From assembly GCF_001189295.1 (NCBI RefSeq), contig NZ_CP012159.1, forward strand, positions 3,732,973 through 3,796,972: a DNA stretch of 64,000 bases. Reading direction: 5' to 3'. Positions 61,580-64,000 of this stretch are shown piece after piece. This DNA comes from Chondromyces crocatus (GTDB lineage Bacteria > Myxococcota_A > Polyangia > Polyangiales > Polyangiaceae). The translations under genes were made by a program, and so were the position numbers. Within the stretch, counting starts at the first letter, position 1. Every line of letters begins with the position of its first letter. The notes beneath the pieces were generated by a model. The model was not told the DNA's origin, did not search any database, and was given only the letters and a program-made list of their open reading frames with translations.

Positions 61580-63325
61580 TCAGTTGCCGAACGGGTTGTC
61601 CTTGTACCCCTCGGGCTTGGGCGGGGGGAGGCGTCCGGCGGGTGCCGCTTCGAGCTTGACCTTTACCCTGTCCTCGGCGCCGATGACGCTGACCTTGGTG
61701 GGCTTGAAGCCCCGCTTCTCGAAGGTGAGCTCGTGCTTGACGGCCGGTGAGGCGTCGTCGCCGTGCCAGGTGATGCGACACGGCGTCGCTGCGCAGAGTT
61801 CCTTGGCGCCTTCGAGGACGACGGCGCCAGGGGGATTGCTCTCGACGTCGATGGTGAGGGACGCAGGCTTGTCGTGCGAGACGGCGAGGCTCGTGGGTGC
61901 CTGAGGAGCAACCGAGGGGGTGGGCGCGGGCGCTGCGGTCGTCGCCACGGAGGGGGCGCCGGTGCTCGCCTGGTCTGCGCCCGTGGTGGGCTTGGAGCCG
62001 CTGGAGAGGACCACGCCCACGCCGATGACGGACGCGAGGACGCCACCCACCGCCCAGGGGAGGAGCCGGCGCATGCCGCTCGGTGCCGCGGCGGGAGCGC
62101 CACTCGGAGGTCGCGGTCTGGGGCCCAGGGAGTCGGTGATGGGGGGCGGGACGAAGACGGGCGCGCCCGGGGGAGGTTGCGAGCTGGCGTCGGGTGAGAG
62201 CAGGCCCGGGTAGGCGATCGGGTTCGTGGGCGGGGCGGAGTGCGGACCCGAGTGCGCGCCGGAGTAGGTGCCGGAGTAGTTCCCCGTGTAGTTCGCGCCG
62301 TAGTTGACGGAGGCGGTCGAGTGCTCGCCGCTCGTCGCGAGCGAGGGGCGCGAGCTGCGGCTGTAGTTGCCCGCGACCGCCGGCAAGACGTCGTTCGTGT
62401 CCGTCAACGTCGCGCCACCCGTGCGCTTCAACGCGATGAGGACGTCGTTCATCGAGGCGAAGCGGGCCCTCGGGTTCTTGTCGAGGCACCGGTAGATGAG
62501 CCCCTCCATGGCAGGAGAGATGGCGAGCCCCGGGTAGACTTCGTGCATCGGCGGCACGGCGTCGTGCACGTGGGCCATGAGCGTGCTGACGCTGGCGCCA
62601 CGATCGAACGGGACCTGGCCGGTCAGCATCTCGTACATCATCACGCCGAGCGCGTAGACGTCCGTGCGCGCAGAGATCTCGCCGCCGGTGATCTGCTCGG
62701 GCGCCATGTACTTCGGCGAGCCCATGAACAGCCCTTGCTGGGTGAGGTCCTGGCCGCTCTCGACGTCCTTCACCAGGCCGAAGTCGAGGACCTTCACATG
62801 GTCCTGCTCGTCTTCGTGGGTGACGAGCAAGACGTTGCCCGGCTTGAGGTCGCGGTGCACGACACCGAGGCCGTGCGCTTCGCGGAGAGAGCGGCAGATC
62901 TGTCGCGCGATGTACGAGGTGCGCTGCTCGTCGAAGGGACCTTCCTCGCGGAGGGCGCGGTGCATGGTCCTGCCCTCGATGTACTCCATCGCGATGTAGT
63001 AGATGTCGTCGCTCTGCCCGTAGTCGAAGACGGTGACCGTGTTCGGGTGGGTGAGCTTGGAGGCCGTCGCGGCTTCGAGGACGAAGCGGCGGTGGAACTC
63101 GGGATCGCGATCGCCGTCGTACTTGGGGCTGAGGACCTTGAGGGCGCAGATGCGTCCGAGCGGCGCTTGCTCGGCGCGGTAGACCTTGCCCATGCCACCA
63201 CGCGCGATGACACTGACGATCTTGAAGCGATCGTTGATCACGCGACCGATGAGCGGATCCGACAGAGCAGCACCCTTCGGCGAGGTCGAGCTGCCAGTTC
63301 CCTCTCGCTGGCGGTCGTCGGACAT
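61580..63325 (-). CDS. PknB-type Ser/Thr protein kinase with C-terminal PEGA-like domain
   Basis: 581 residues from ATG 63325 (MSDDRQREGTG). Kinase domain ~33-300: Gly loop ARGGMGKVYRAEQ (41-53), K63, HRDLKPGNVLL (157-167), DFG 181-183, and MAPE of the activation segment. Then a Ser/Tyr/Gly-rich spacer (YSRSSRPSLATSGEHS...), a single transmembrane helix ~421-442 (LLPWAVGGVLASVIGVGVVL), and an external PEGA-like domain (SLTIDVESNPPGAVVLEGAKEL, KHELTFEKRGFKPTKVSV). It signals from envelope to cytoplasm. It precedes the TPR-TonB receptor and lipoprotein genes on the same strand, which suggests a sensing-uptake unit. Confidence 0.92.
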   Translation of the reverse strand: MSDDRQREGTGSSTSPKGAALSDPLIGRVINDRFKIVSVIARGGMGKVYRAEQAPLGRICALKVLSPKYDGDRDPEFHRRFVLEAATASKLTHPNTVTVFDYGQSDDIYYIAMEYIEGRTMHRALREEGPFDEQRTSYIARQICRSLREAHGLGVVHRDLKPGNVLLVTHEDEQDHVKVLDFGLVKDVESGQDLTQQGLFMGSPKYMAPEQITGGEISARTDVYALGVMMYEMLTGQVPFDRGASVSTLMAHVHDAVPPMHEVYPGLAISPAMEGLIYRCLDKNPRARFASMNDVLIALKRTGGATLTDTNDVLPAVAGNYSRSSRPSLATSGEHSTASVNYGANYTGNYSGTYSGAHSGPHSAPPTNPIAYPGLLSPDASSQPPPGAPVFVPPPITDSLGPRPRPPSGAPAAAPSGMRRLLPWAVGGVLASVIGVGVVLSSGSKPTTGADQASTGAPSVATTAAPAPTPSVAPQAPTSLAVSHDKPASLTIDVESNPPGAVVLEGAKELCAATPCRITWHGDDASPAVKHELTFEKRGFKPTKVSVIGAEDRVKVKLEAAPAGRLPPPKPEGYKDNPFGN

Positions 63326-63635
63326 GATCTGCGCGCTCCCCGCGCGGTTCAAGAAGGAGACGTGGCGGGGCTGACAACCGCCTCCGTCGCAGTCTGACCG
63401 AGGCGGCTCCGGCGTGTCAATCTGTCGACATCTCCTTCCTGTACGCACACCGGCAGGAGGGTCATGGCGACCGGGATGGCAGGTGACCTTTCCGTGATAG
63501 CGGCAGCCCAGCCGGGCGATGGCGGCCGGCCTGCGCGGAGGCATCCGGCGCTGGAGCCGAGCTGTCTCGAGGAAACGGTCTGGGGTTGGACGTAAGGGGA
63601 AACGCGAGCGATGATCCGCTTCTGCGGAGGCCGCG
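63326..63635. other. Upstream region of the kinase gene, no gene recognised
   Basis: 310 bp containing the kinase promoter and the 3' end of the next minus-strand gene's downstream flank. GAAGGAG at 63352-63358 reads on the plus strand and has no matching gene. No terminator or clear promoter boxes were assigned. Confidence 0.35.
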
Positions 63636-64000
63636 TTACCGTCGGGCCAGAACGACGAAGGTGGTGACGCCGCCTGGAAGGGTCAGGCCCACCCAGACCC
63701 GGTTGTCCTCGTCGGTGGTCAGCGCGAGGGCCGTGTTCGGGGTGGTGAGGCGGAGGACCTCGGCAGGCTCACCCTGGGGCTGCACCGTGGCGCCCGACGT
63801 GTAGGGGGTCGCCAGCGGGTCGAGGTAGTCATAGGTCGCGGGATCCGTCGGCTGGAAGACGACGAGGCCGGGAGCGTCCCCTTCGGGGGCCATGGCGGCC
63901 AGCGCGTCCCCAAAGCCAGGGAGCTCGAACAGCGTGGTCCCCTGGGTGGCCCCCGCACCACGAGCCACCTGCCCGGCTGCGTAGGCCCGCGCTTCCTGAC
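63636..64000 (-). CDS. Hypothetical protein, 5' end outside the window
   Basis: The frame is open through the right edge of the window (QEARAYAAGQVARGAGATQG...), so ~121 C-terminal residues are visible. They read LFELPGFGDALAAMAPEGDA, LVVFQPTDPATYDYLDPLATPY and a beta-rich end (VWVGLTLPGGVTTFVVLARR). No domain recognised. A GTG at 63968 could be a start but the continuing open frame argues for a longer gene. Confidence 0.55.
   Translation of the reverse strand, partial: QEARAYAAGQVARGAGATQGTTLFELPGFGDALAAMAPEGDAPGLVVFQPTDPATYDYLDPLATPYTSGATVQPQGEPAEVLRLTTPNTALALTTDEDNRVWVGLTLPGGVTTFVVLARR

Overview
The window is chromosomal DNA from a high-GC myxobacterium, most likely of the Polyangiales/Sorangiineae type. 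Pointers to this are the long GC-rich genes, a Ser/Thr kinase with a PEGA tail, cysteine-rich lipoproteins with a Myxococcales-type repeat, a subtilase with a MYXO-CTERM-like end, TPR-TonB receptor architecture, and several paralogous families with many decayed copies. No rRNA, tRNA or CRISPR array was recognised.

Layout. (1) 1-3.7 kb: the 3' part of a TcdA/TcdB-type glycosyltransferase gene converges on an arsenic operon arsR-arsI-acr3-arsC, whose arsC has lost its normal 3' end. (2) 3.8-6.5 kb: one intact and one broken copy of an Rpn-like PD-(D/E)XK gene around a DUF4215 lipoprotein. (3) 6.7-15.7 kb: a type VI secretion (T6SS) effector island with an L,D-transpeptidase-like protein, a DUF2169 adaptor, a PAAR protein with a lysozyme-like domain inserted between its PAAR halves, VgrG, an RNase Sa/barnase-type toxin with barstar, and CdiI-like and unknown immunity-like genes. 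(4) 15.9-17.3 kb: a divergent HxlR regulator / NmrA oxidoreductase pair. (5) 17.5-30.6 kb: a graveyard of mobile DNA and polymorphic-toxin debris. It holds two 863-bp IS5-family copies, two IS630 elements, three IS66 remnants, an ISKra4 remnant, a tip-less fragment of an Rhs/Tc toxin, and several small orphan genes that may be immunity genes. (6) 30.8-38.5 kb: an intact 2457-aa SpvB-TcdB/TccC-type toxin with an ADP-ribosyltransferase-like C-terminal tip, translationally coupled (ATGA) to a candidate immunity gene. (7) 39.1-41.0 kb: a second intact Rpn-like gene, then a ~700-bp array of ~32 palindromic ~21-bp units with TTCGTG/CACGAA arms. (8) 41.9-64 kb: mostly ordinary chromosome. It has an acyl-CoA synthetase, a coupled SMC-like ATPase plus small PD-(D/E)XK-like protein that may be a defence system, a VWA protein, a secreted subtilase, SelA, and a run of Ser/Thr kinase, TPR-TonB receptor and lipoprotein.

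The unifying theme is inter-bacterial or host-directed toxins with their immunity genes, reshuffled by insertion sequences. The strongest candidates for undescribed biology are the palindromic array, the ATPase/nuclease pair, the split PAAR effector and the Rpn-like family that appears five times. All functional calls come from reading motifs by eye; none was checked against a database.
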